From Vicia villosa (Eukaryota; Streptophyta; Magnoliopsida; Fabales; Fabaceae): a DNA stretch of 64,000 bases. This document shows, piece after piece, positions 23,352-34,008 of this stretch (position 1 is its first letter; each line of letters opens with the position of its first letter). Position numbers and translations under genes: made by a program. The notes below the pieces were generated by a model. That model did no database searches and was not told the DNA's origin. It saw nothing but the letters and a program-made list of their open reading frames with translations. The DNA lies in assembly GCF_029867415.1 (NCBI RefSeq), contig NC_081185.1, positions 120,259,987 to 120,323,986 on the forward strand, in the 5' to 3' direction.

Positions 23352-25327
23352 TACAAGAAATTGGAGGAGATTGAATCTTCAATTGCTTCCGTTCATGAAG
23401 ATCTTCTTCTCTCTCAAACCCTTGCTTTCTCCAATCTTCTCTTGTATTCTTTTCTCTAATCTATCCAAAAAGTCCCCTCTCTCTTGCCCTAAAGTTGTTT
23501 TTATAATCAATCTTCCATTCCGGTTGAAACCAAATGCCAAGAATACCCTTAATGATCCCATTTGAGTGAGGAAGCTTATAAACACATATTCAGCCCGCGC
23601 TCATCAACACGGGCCATGTTCCTGCACACGGGCGCCCGTGTTGATCCTCTGACTTTGGTTCAAACTCACATTTCTAGCCACATTTTAACACGGGTGGCCG
23701 TGTTGATTAACATGGTCCATGTGAGCCCTTAACTTCATAATTTGGCTTTGTGTTCTTCATCAAAGTTGTAGCCCTTTTCGTTAGCGAAATTTTGCCACCG
23801 AAACCGCGTCATTCCGAGTTACGAAGCTCTAGTTATGATCAAAATACTACACGCATATCACGATGAGAAACATGCTGAAAATTTCCATATCTCACACTTG
23901 CTAACACGAGCCGTGTCAGCCCCGTGACTTTCATCTCTTTTGCATTTTCTTTGCCACGCTTCATCCTAACATGGCCAGTTTCAGGTGACACAGGTGGTCG
24001 TGTCAGACCTCATGTAGCTTGACTTTTCACTTCCTTCGAAACTCCCCTTTTTGTACTTTTTGGCATTGATTTGTCTCGATTTATTCCTTTAAGCCTGCAA
24101 ACAGTAAAATACACAACCAAAGCATAAAATGTAGAATAAAGAAATAAAACACTCAATAACATAACTTAAACATACTTAAAAACAACGGTAAATATATGTG
24201 TGAAAACCACTGATCAAACTCCCCCAAACTTAAACTGTTGCTTGACCTCAAGCGACAATTACAAAATTTAATGACCCTCAAAGCACACGGTGTTCATACG
24301 TGAGATATCCATCTGTATTGATCAAGAAACAGTTGGTTCGACATTCACATGACGCGACGAGTTTTGTTACCACATTAAACCTCAAGCTCCCGTTTCGGAT
24401 ACCTCTCCAACTATGCTTTGCACTTAAGTCTCTTTCCGATTTTCCTCCTCTTTCATTCGGACAATCATATTAAGGCACTGCATCTCTTATAATACTCATC
24501 ACCTGCATGAGACGAATCAAGGCTTCTTATTTTCTTTTCGTGGCACCAAACTAGCAGCATTGGCTACTTTTTATTACCGATGAAATTTTCAAACTCTGCA
24601 GTTATATATTGTCCTTTTGGACGACGTTTGGGGATCTATCTCCTTTGGGCTGAATAACCGGGTGAGGGTTACCCAACTTAGCGAGCCGATTGCCTTTTAC
24701 CGCCTTTTCATCATTTGGTGCCAACTTTATATCTCTTTTTTTTCTCAACCAGTCACCATGCAAGTGAATCTGAATTATGCCCGACTGTATCAATAAACTA
24801 CTCGAGAAGTACTTCTCAGGGGACAAGTACTATGGTGCAAATCTACATGTTAGACTCGTATTTCTTTTAGGGAACCAAGGGTGTTTAAACAAACCTCTTC
24901 TTGTCACATTATTCCGCACTTCCTGTCCTCAAACAAACCTCGCTTCATCTCTATATACTATTCCCGATCGCTCTTTAGGATCAAAACTTCTTCAACAAAA
25001 ATTAAAATTTGGGTCAACATTTGGGCAGAATTCACTTTATGGTTTCACATCATACCAATAACATAAAAATAAAATGCAAAGAGAAGAACCTCCCCCAAAC
25101 TTGAACTAAACATTGGCCTCAATGTTTCAGAACGAGCCTGAGAGAGGTGACTCACAGAGGGTAATGCACTCTAATGATCACTTCCAAGTTTTCACCAGAG
25201 ACGTCCTCTTTTATTTCCTGAAAATAAAACAAACAAACAAACAAAGAAATTAATTATTAAAACAGTGGGTTGCCTCCCACGAAGCGCTTCATTTAACGTC
25301 GCATGGCTCGACGGTCTATTCCCCTTG

Positions 25328-25975
25328 TTAGGGTGGCACATATGACACAAAGAACACGTCATCTTTTTTCTTTCTTTTGTTTGGTAGCAATCCCATGAAC
25401 TTAAAGTACCGATGATGTTGCTGCCAAATCCTTTTCAGCTTAATTTTATTGAACAAGGCATAAATGTCTTCCAATACTTTGTCAATTTCTTGTCTTTCAT
25501 CTGCCTTGTTGTAAAAATAGTTTTTGGGGATACTCTTTTGTTGAAAATTTTCTTGTTGGATGTCCACATCTTCACAAATTGTTAAATTTGTGGTTTTATC
25601 CAAAACTCGATCATCTTCAAGTTTCCTTATTTCTTCTTCCCCATATTTCTTTTTTACCTCAAATTCTTCTATTCTTACTGCATCCTCTTCATCTGATGTT
25701 AAGCATTTTTCTTCTGGTTCCACATACTCTTCTTCCAACTGTAACTTTCTCCAAATAAACCTATCTGGATAAAAGTTAGCTTCCTTACATTCATTCATAA
25801 GGATTCTTACCTCCCTCTTATAAGCTTTGAAAATTTTAGTCGCCTCTTCCAAGGTGACTCCTGAATCAGGCGACCAACATGCAGGAGATACAGGTGGCAA
25901 TGTATCAAAACAATACATAGCAATAAAACTCAGACAATTTGTTAGTAGCAAAGTATAGAAGAATTCATGAAGCAA
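25328..25975 (-). CDS. Uncharacterised ORF of the Athila derivative
   Basis: Up to 215 aa; a Met at about residue 20 (MYCFDTLPPVSPACW) is an alternative start. The protein is acidic and helical in the middle (an EEEYVEPEEK-like stretch and KKKYGEEEIRKLEDD) and basic at the C-terminus (IWQQHHRYFKFMGLLPNKRK). I recognise no gag, protease, RT, integrase or envelope motif. It lies immediately after the PBS and leader, where gag would be, and immediately before Athila 3' UTR sequence. It could be a family-specific ORF of a non-autonomous lineage or a fusion left by deletion of gag-pol. It is open on the element's sense strand despite the loss of pol. Confidence 0.5.
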   Translation of the reverse strand: MLHEFFYTLLLTNCLSFIAMYCFDTLPPVSPACWSPDSGVTLEEATKIFKAYKREVRILMNECKEANFYPDRFIWRKLQLEEEYVEPEEKCLTSDEEDAVRIEEFEVKKKYGEEEIRKLEDDRVLDKTTNLTICEDVDIQQENFQQKSIPKNYFYNKADERQEIDKVLEDIYALFNKIKLKRIWQQHHRYFKFMGLLPNKRKKKDDVFFVSYVPP

Positions 25976-26110
25976 AAATAATCAACCTTTTTTTTTCTTT
26001 TTTTTTTATAATAAAATCAAATTCAAATAAACAAAAACTTAAAACAAAATTTTAGCTGACGAGCAACAAAATTTCAATTGAACTAAAATTAAAACTCTAT
26101 ATTTTGGCAG

Positions 26111-26128
26111 TCCCCGGCAACGGCGCCA
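26111..26128 (-). other. Athila primer-binding site (Asp-tRNA)
   Basis: Plus strand TCCCCGGCAACGGCGCCA is the 3' end of plant tRNA-Asp including CCA, so the minus strand is the PBS. It lies 6 bp from the LTR end at 26135. Confidence 0.9.
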
Positions 26129-27413
26129 AAAACTTGATCGGTAAAATAGCAAGTGTACTATTTTGCCTCTTGTAATAATAGGGAAATTTCCCCGAATGTC
26201 GATCTCAGGGACTGCGTAGGAATAATGAGTTCAATGCAAGGTTCAATTAAACAAAAACTTCAATGGGGTTTTGTTTGGTAATTATAACTTAACGTAAAAT
26301 AGAATAAGCAGTAAATGAAATTGACTTTGTAACAAATATGAGTAACATGCTAGGGATAGTGGATGATTGACAATGTAACAACTCTGAAATTTCTACTGCA
26401 ACAACTTATTTTAAATAATCAATTACCGGTTCTTAAGGTTGTTTGATCCTAAGTCCTTAGTGAAAAAACGTTTGATCCTTCATCCTAAACCCTAAGTCCT
26501 TAGAGGTTTACAATGAAATCAAGCACTTAAGTTATCAAGAATATCCGGTTACTATAAGATATTCCTAGTCCTAGGTAATATCTATTATAGCACATTCTCA
26601 TGAAAGCATTATCAATGGTGGTCCGCCTAAATGATAATCATAGATCAATTCCAATTTGTCCGAAAGGAAAAGCATTAGAAATATCAAGAGAATAAATCAA
26701 CAATTAAAAACATGATTATTATTGCAATTGCAAACTCAGAGTCATTACAAAGTTAAATCAGAGCCACCCCCTAGCATTGGGGGGTTTAGCTACTCATAGT
26801 ATTCAAAGAAAACAAAATAATGAATAAAGACATTACAAGAAATTGGAGGAGATTGAATCTTCAATTGCTTCCGTTCATGAAGATCTTCTTCTCTCCCAAA
26901 CCCTTGCTTTCTCCAATCTTCTCTTGTATTCTTTTCTCTAATCTATCCAAAAAGTCCCCTCTCTCTTGCCCTAAAGTTGTTTTTATAATCAATCTTCCAT
27001 TCCGGTTGAAACCAAATGCCAAGAATACCCTTAATGATCCCATTTGAGTGAGGAAGCTTATAAACACATATTCAGCCCGCGCTCATCAACACGGGCCGTG
27101 TTCCTGCACACGGGCGCCCGTGTTGATCCTCTGACTTTGGTTCAAACTCACATTTCCAGCCACATTTCAACACGGGTGGCCGTGTTGATTAACACGGTCC
27201 ATGTGAGCCCTTAACTTCATAATTTGGCTTTGTGTTCTTCATCAAAGTTGTAGCCCTTTTCGTTAGCGAAATTTTGCCACTGGAACCGCGTCATTCCGAG
27301 TTACGAAGCTCTAGTTATGATCAAAATACTACACGCATATCACGATGAGAAACATGCTGAAAATTTCCATATCTCACACTTGCTAACACGAGCCGTGTCA
27401 GCCCCGTGACTTT

Positions 27414-29227
27414 TGTAACATCCCGAAAATTCTTATTTAATTAATTTAATCAAGTTTTAAATTAATTATGGGGAATTAACATTTTGTTGAATTATGTGGA
27501 AAAATAATGAAATGTTAAGTCATTGGGCCATGCGGTGGAATTAGTAAAGTGGAGGTGTAATTGTGTAAGAGCCCATTTCTAATTTTATGTTTTTCATAAA
27601 ATAAAGGAAAACAAGAAGAGAAGGGAAAAATTAGAACGTGGAAACCAGAAGCTGTGAGAAGAGGAACCGAAGAGCGTGAAGGAGAGCCAAAGAGGAAGAG
27701 GAACCAATTCAAGAATTTGGCTAAGGTAAGGGGGGATTCTTCTCATTAACCTCTATTATGGGTTGTATGAATGATTCGATGGAATTTGTATGTTAGGATT
27801 TCGAATTGGATTATATGTCGGGTTTGGGGTTTTGGGGTTTATAGAACTTTGATTCAATTTAGGTTGTGAATGATGATTGGTGATGAATAATGATGTTAAA
27901 CATGATTAGAAGTATGTGTAGACGTGCAATTTATGTCGTATGTGTGATTTATTTTTCTGAAATTCGTACTGGTATGATTTGAGAGTATTTGGGAGGTATA
28001 GAATGCTGTTTTCTGCAGGTTGGGGTTTCTGAAATCACCGGTTCGCGCCGCGTGCACAGGGTGGCGCCGCGAACAGGTGGGCTGAATGTCAGGATGTTTT
28101 GATACGCACAGGTCGCGCCGCGTACCTGTGTTGGCGCCGCGAAGGCGTAACTTTTTCCTCGCTTCGCGCCGCGTGTAGGTAATGGCGCCGCGAAGGCGTA
28201 ACTTTTTCCTCGCTTCGCGCCGCGTGTGGATGTTGGCGCCGCGTGCTGTGCTGTTTGGGATTTTTGTTAAAGTTTAACGATGTATAACTTTTTAACTGTT
28301 AGTCTGTTTGATGTGCCGTTTCGAACATAGTGAGGCTAATTCAGTGATATATGCAATAAAATAGTGTTTGAGTTGTGACTCGAATTTAAATTAAACACTT
28401 GATTTAATTGGTTGTGGTGGTTTATATTGTTATTGCATTGGTTGATGATTATGATTGTTCCGTTGTTTGGTGTTGATGATTAGCATGCGGTATGTGATGC
28501 ATGCATTTCATAATCATATTGTGGGCTGTATCCCTTATGGTAGTGGGACAGCGGTAGCTAATTCCCATTGTGTGGAATTGGTGAGAGAAGTAGCCGAATC
28601 TTTATGGTGGTGGATCGGTGAGATGGGTTATCCCATGTTTGGTACCACATGCATTTAGTTGCATTGCATTAGGTTGTTGTGTATAATTGTAACATGAATG
28701 GAAGTTGTCCAATGTTATAATTTGTGTGTATTTTGGTATGAATGTTGCTATATTATCTGAATATAATTGATTTGGGTGAATAATGTATGGATGAAGTTGT
28801 ATTGTTTATATACCTATAACATTTGTTAATGCGAATGAAACTCACCCTTACTGTTGTTATTTTTCAGATTGAGGAGTAGCTTGTGTACTTGGTGAGGATT
28901 AGCTCGTCAAGTAGTTCGTTAGAGTCAGTTGGGTCTGTGTCATGCTCTGGTCGTGTAACACCGGGAACGTTATTTTAGAATTGGCTGATAAACTTCTGTT
29001 TTGTTTATGGTTTATGGTTGAATTATGAGTCTTCGACTCCAGATGTTTGATTATTCAGTTGTTATGAATATTCCGCTGTGTTAACATGCTACCTGAATAA
29101 TTTTTGGTTTATCGTTCCTTTATGGCAAGACATGAATATTGTTTATTTTGTTGGCGTTGTAATACTCTTCTTCATGTTTTACTCTGATTTTAATGTTAAT
29201 TTCCGCGGGGTTTAGAAGGGTGTTACA
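27414..29227 (+). repeat. TekayA 5' LTR
   Basis: 1814 bp, the same length as the 3' copy. Contains four CpG-rich inverted-repeat units built on CGCGCCGCG/GGCGCCGCG at about 28041-28250. Confidence 0.95.
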
Positions 29228-29231
29228 ATAG

Positions 29232-29243
29232 TGGTATCAGAGC
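29232..29243 (+). other. TekayA primer-binding site (initiator Met tRNA)
   Basis: TGGTATCAGAGC, 4 bp after the LTR end. It is followed directly by CAGAG-containing pol sequence. The five-base repeat CAGAG at both sides suggests a microhomology deletion of gag-protease. Confidence 0.9.
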
Positions 29244-29244
29244 T

Positions 29245-29813
29245 AGCAGAGTTGAAGAGTCAGCTAGAAGAGTTACTGAAAAAGAATTCATTCGTCCTAG
29301 TGTGTCGCCGTGGGGTGCGCCGGTGTTGTTGGTAAAGAAGAAAGAAGGTTCTATGAGATTGTGTGTGGATTATAGACAGCTGAATAAAGTTACTATCAAG
29401 AATCGGTATCCATTACCGAGGATTGATGATTTGATGGATCAATTGGTTGGTGCGAGTGTGTTCAGCAAAATTGACTTGAGGTCGGGATATCATCAGATTC
29501 AGGTGAAGACAGACGATATTCAGAAAACGGCATTTAGAACAAGGTATAGCCATTACGAATATACAGTGATGCCATTTGGAGTAACTAATGCACCGGGAGT
29601 TTTCATGGAATATATGAATAGGACCTTTCATCCTTACCTGGATCAGTTTGTGGTGGTATTTATCGATGATATTCTAATATATTCTAAGAGTGAAGAAGAA
29701 CATGCAGAACATCTAAGAGTGGTATTAGAACTACTGAAGGAAAAGAAACTTTATGCGAAACTGTCAAAGTGTGAGTTCTGGCAAAGTGAAGTAAGCTTTC
29801 TTGGGCATGTAAT
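29245..29813 (+). pseudogene. TekayA pol, 5' piece: reverse transcriptase
   Basis: Encodes the RT palm and fingers of a Tekay polyprotein: [36 protein letters not shown] and the catalytic VFIDDILIY, up to FLGHVI, where the copia element is inserted. The upstream stretch (29245-29280) is readable in another frame, so a one-base loss in an A run near 29279-29284 separates it from the RT frame. There is no start codon of its own, because gag and protease are missing. The RT active-site residues are intact. It continues at 38980. Confidence 0.9.
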
Positions 29814-31023
29814 TGAAGGATAGAAAAACACTTAGAAAGGGGGGGTTTGAATAAGTGTAGCTTTAAAAACTTGACAGATAAAAATAAATTGCACAGTTAT
29901 TTTTATCCTGGTTCGTTGTTAACTAAACTTCTCCAGTCCACCCCCGCAGAGATGATTTACCTCAACTGAGGATTTAATCCACTAATCGCACGGATTACAA
30001 TGGTTCTCCACTTAGTCAGCAACTAAGTCTTCCAGAGTCTTCTGATCACACACTGATCACTCCAGGAACAACTGCTTAGGTACCCTCTAAGACTTTTCTA
30101 GAGTCTACTGATCCACACGATCACTCTAGTTACAACCTGCTTAGATAACCTCTAAGACTTCCTAGAGTATTCTGATCCACACGATCACTCTAGTTCCTTA
30201 CAACTTAATGTAATCAATTCTAAGAGTATTACAAATGCTTCTTAAAAGCGATAATCACAAACTGTGATATTTCTCTTAACGTTTAAGCTTAATCTCACTA
30301 AAATATTACAACAGCAATGTAGTGAGCTTTGATGAAGATGAAGATTCTGAGCTTTGGATTTGAACAGAGTTTCAGCAAGTTAATTTGAATTGTTTTGTTC
30401 AGGATCGTTAACCTTGCTTCTCATCAGAACTTCATATTTATAGGCGTTGGAGAAGATGACCGTTGAATGCATTTAATGCTTTGCGTGTTCCGTACAGCAT
30501 CGCATTTAATGTTATACGCTTTTGTCAACTACCTCGAGCCTTTTTCACGCTGTGTCTACTGACGTAGCCTTTAGTAGCTTTTAACGTTCCTTTTGTCAGT
30601 CAGCGTAGCTTGCCACTTGTACTTTCTTCTGATCTGATGTTTGTGAATACAACGTTTGAATATCATCAGAGTCAAACAGCTTGGTGCAAAGCATCTTCTG
30701 ATCTTCTGACCTTGAAGTGCTTCTGAGCGTGATACCATCAGTACTTCAGTGCTTCTGTTCTCTTGTTCTTCTGATGCTTCCGTAGACCCATGTTCTGATT
30801 CTGCTTCGACCATCTTCTGATGTCTTGCCAGACCATGTTCTGATGTTGCATGCTGAACCCTTTGAGACAAAGCTTCTGAGCGCTGAATTATGCGTACTCT
30901 TTATATATATTTCCTGAAAAGGAAATTGCAATGGATTAGAGTACCATATAATCTTAAGCAAAATTCATATTATTGTTATCATCAAAACTAAGATAATTGA
31001 TCAGAACAAATCTTGTTCTAACA
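29814..31023 (-). repeat. Copia 3' LTR
   Basis: 1210 bp. The minus-strand start TGTTAGAACAAG adjoins the polypurine tract at 31024 onward. A TATA element (TATAAATAT on minus) lies at 30434-30442. Confidence 0.95.
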
Positions 31024-32305
31024 ATCTCCCCCTTTTTGATGATGACAAAAACATATATAAATGATATGAATTTGCGATCAGAAAGAACAGACGGCAAAAG
31101 ACAAATTACACAGCTATAGCATAAGCATATGAATATGTCTCCCCCTGAGATTAACAATCTCCCCCAGAGATAAATAATCTCCCCCTGAAATAAATACTCG
31201 AAGAACTTTAATAAAAGACTTCCCTGATTATTTCGGTAGAGACGATCATATAAGCTTCTGTCTTCAGAGAATTCATAGCTTCTGACTTCTGCTTCCATTG
31301 GACAGCTTCAGAACTAGAATTTCTTTAGATCCCTAGAATACTCACAGCTTCTGATTTCTGCTTCCATTTAGGACAGCTTCAGAACTTGAATTTCTTTGAT
31401 CTTCTGAACATTCACAGCTTCTGACTTCTGCTTCCATCTAGGACAGCTTCAGAACTTGAATTTCTTTGATCTTCTGAACATTCACAGCTTCTGATTTCTG
31501 CTTCCATTTAGGACAGCTTCAGAACTTGAGTTTTCTGGATCTTTAGAACATTCACAGCTTCTGATTTCTGCTTCCCTCGGATAGCTTCAGAGCTTTGAAT
31601 TTCTACCAACATCACTTCATGCTAGATTTGTATCAGAACATTGTTGAATGTACCAGAGCATCATCTGAGCATCTCTACATCCTGAAATGTTACAGAACAA
31701 AAACTAAACGACAAAAGTCAGCATGAACGAGTCAGAACATAAAATGTATATTTGAACACATGATATGTATCAGAGCCATATAGGCTAAAATAATGTATCA
31801 GAGCAAATAGAATTTTGTCAGATCAAATAGACAAATATGGATCAAATTCTATCTTCTTTCTTGCTTCTGATTTCTGAAGCTTGACAGCACTCAGCTTGCT
31901 TCAGTTTCCATGGTTTTGCTTCTTGTGTTTGCTTTGAAGATTCTCTTCATTTCTTTATACCTGCAAAACACTCAAACCATATAGAACTTGCAGTTCTTGT
32001 TAGTAAATGTGTGGGAGCTTTGCCCAGCAACTGATAGATTTAATCAAATCATTTATCATTTATCTTCTCCCCCTTTTTGTCATAACATCAAAAAGAATAT
32101 TTCAAAAGATTCAGATGAATAAAGCGACAAGTAAAAAACACTGGAATGTAAATCAAGGAAACTTTTTATTGATAATCAAAACAGATTACATGAGAAGATT
32201 TTTAACAAGCAGATGCAACAAGGAAAGTAAAACTACGAAGACCAAATCCTAAGACCCTAGCTAAGACAAAGTCTGTGCCAGCATGCCATGAAGGAGTGAA
32301 ACGCC
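31024..32305 (-). repeat. Copia 3' internal region with TTCTGA-rich direct repeats
   Basis: Non-coding. 31255-31600 holds about five imperfect copies of a ~60-65 bp unit containing CACAGCTTCTGA and GGACAGCTTCAGAACTTGA. Short purine tracts (CTCCCCC on plus) recur at 31138-31185 besides the true polypurine tract next to the LTR. Confidence 0.7.
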
Positions 32306-32701
32306 TCATTGACTGCTTCTTGGACTTCCAGGCGAGGGGTCAGGGAGACTTGGTTCTGATGCAGATCTTCCACAATCTTTATCAGAGACAACATTCTCAG
32401 CGGGTGAAGATGAAGAGATTTCTTCGGAATGGGTTGAGGGAGAGGAAAGGTTAGATGAAGAGGAAGTTGAGTCTAGAAGGAAACAGGATGAGGAAGAAGA
32501 TGGAGATGATGGAGGGCTTTCACCAGGGGGTTGAAACACACGTCTAGAATAGTTTCCAGATAACATTGCTTCGAATGGATTCACCTTGAGAGGGTCATAG
32601 GTGATTTTTATCTTTTTGGGTTTGGAGGGAGATGTTTCAACAGCTTTCCTCTTGTTGTTTTGATCTTTTCCATGGTTTCCTGGGCTTGATGAGGAGTTCA
32701 T
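32306..32701 (-). CDS. Extra 3' ORF of the copia element, Ser-rich with basic NLS-like motif
   Basis: 131 aa, starting MNSSSSPGNHGKDQNNKRKA. The N-terminal third holds two basic clusters (NNKRKAVE and SKPKKIKI) resembling nuclear localisation signals. The rest is Ser/Pro-rich and probably disordered. It lies between pol and the 3' LTR on the element's own strand, where SIRE-group elements carry an additional gene of unsettled function. No envelope-like transmembrane segment is present. The frame ends at TGA shortly before the 3' untranslated repeats, so it may be shorter than the family's normal product. Confidence 0.5.
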   Translation of the reverse strand: MNSSSSPGNHGKDQNNKRKAVETSPSKPKKIKITYDPLKVNPFEAMLSGNYSRRVFQPPGESPPSSPSSSSSCFLLDSTSSSSNLSSPSTHSEEISSSSPAENVVSDKDCGRSASEPSLPDPSPGSPRSSQ

Positions 32702-33141
32702 GATGGATTTGCAGATAATGAACGGGTAGGGTTTGATATGAATGCAAAAAGATAGAGTGAATAGAGAAAATATGAGAGGGAAGGAAAAATGATTGAAGAA
32801 TATAAAGAAAAACTGAAAGAGAGTTAATGATGAAAATCATTTAATGTTACGTGACGTGAGGAGAGATAATAAAGACAATTGAGGTGACTAGCACAGTTAC
32901 CTATGGTCGGCGTCCCTTCAACTGCACGCACGCTTATCCATGAATAGTAACGACAGGTTTACCATCCCGAGATAAAACGTTACAGCTGTTTTGCTTTAAA
33001 AGAGGTTCTGAATCAACTTAGATAATGAAACGTTAGTAATAACCGAATCATAATTTCTAAAAGATTTCAATCAGAACTTCTGAAAAAAAATAGTCCATTT
33101 TCACTTCAGAAGATACTCATACATAAGAACTTCTCATCTTC

Positions 33142-34008
33142 TCATTCTGGGCATAAATCCATACTGATGTTCTTCAGAATGAACTTAAACCTATCTTCAG
33201 CCAGGGGTTTTGTAAAAATATCAGCCCATTGATGGTCTGTGTCAACAAAGTTTAAAGATATAACACCCTTCTGAACATAGTCCCTTATGAAATGATGTTT
33301 AATCTCAATATGTTTAGCTTTTGAATGAAGAATAGGATTCTTAGATAAACATATAGCAGAAGTATTATCACAGAATATAGGAATGTTACTCTCAAATATC
33401 TGATAATCTTCTAACTGACTCTTCATCCAGAGCATCTGTGTACTGCAACCAGCAGCAGCGACATATTCTGCTTCTGTTGTTGATAGAGCAATAGTTGCTT
33501 GCTTCTTGCTATACCAGGAGATCAAATGACTTCCAAGAAATTGGCAACTTCCTGAAGTACTCTTTCTTTCAATTCTGTCTCCAGCATAGTCAGCATCACA
33601 GAATCCTACTAAGTTGTATTCTTTAGATTTTCTGTAAACTAAGCCAACATTAGTAGTACCTTTCAGATACCTTAGAATTCTCTTAACAGCCGTTAAATGA
33701 GATTCTCTAGGATCTGATTGGAATCTAGCACACAAACAAACACTGAACAGAATGTCAGGTCTAGAAGCAGTCAGATATAGAAGAGATCCAATCATACCTC
33801 TGTATAACTTCTGATCTACCTTCTTACTTACCTCATCCTTACCTAGGATGCATGTTGGATGCATAGGAGTTTTGGCTTCTTTGCAGTCTAGAAGATTAAA
33901 CTTCTTCAGAAGTTCCTTCACATACTTGGTTTGGTGAACATACGTTCCTTCTGATGTTTGATTTATTTGTATTCCAAGGAAATACTTGAGTTCTCCCATC
34001 ATGCTCAT
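33142..34008 (-). CDS. Copia pol, RT C-terminal part and RNase H
   Basis: 288 aa. It begins in the RT thumb region (ELKYFLGIQINQ), includes LYLTASRPDI, and carries a full RNase H: GFCDADYAGD (first Asp), STTEAEYVAA (Glu) and CDNTSAICLSKN (next Asp), ending at FILKNISMDLCPE. It is normally in one frame with the integrase ORF just upstream. Here it is offset by the deletion at about 34008, and the 4-bp overlap with the preceding ORF is a scar, not natural coupling. Confidence 0.85.
   Translation of the reverse strand: MSMMGELKYFLGIQINQTSEGTYVHQTKYVKELLKKFNLLDCKEAKTPMHPTCILGKDEVSKKVDQKLYRGMIGSLLYLTASRPDILFSVCLCARFQSDPRESHLTAVKRILRYLKGTTNVGLVYRKSKEYNLVGFCDADYAGDRIERKSTSGSCQFLGSHLISWYSKKQATIALSTTEAEYVAAAGCSTQMLWMKSQLEDYQIFESNIPIFCDNTSAICLSKNPILHSKAKHIEIKHHFIRDYVQKGVISLNFVDTDHQWADIFTKPLAEDRFKFILKNISMDLCPE

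Larger units (their letters stand above)
18250..24216 (-). repeat. Athila 3' LTR, interrupted by a non-coding LTR element
   Basis: LTR sequence is 18250-18949 plus 23352-24216. Its counterpart is 26135-27413 plus 43019-43303. Contains a CpG-rich cluster of ACACGGGC/GCCCGTGT inverted repeats at about 23595-23710. Confidence 0.88.
24217..26134 (-). other. Residual internal region of the Athila derivative
   Basis: From the minus-strand PBS (26111-26128) to the polypurine tract (24217-24230). It holds the ORF at 25328-25975. Just downstream is sequence equivalent to the Athila 3' untranslated region, with the GGGAGGCAACCCA word near 25268-25281 that normally follows the Athila polyprotein. Confidence 0.7.

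Noticed and set aside
24602..24826. 74-codon minus ORF in the Athila internal region
   Set aside because: Lies in the 3' untranslated part next to the polypurine tract and shows no domain.
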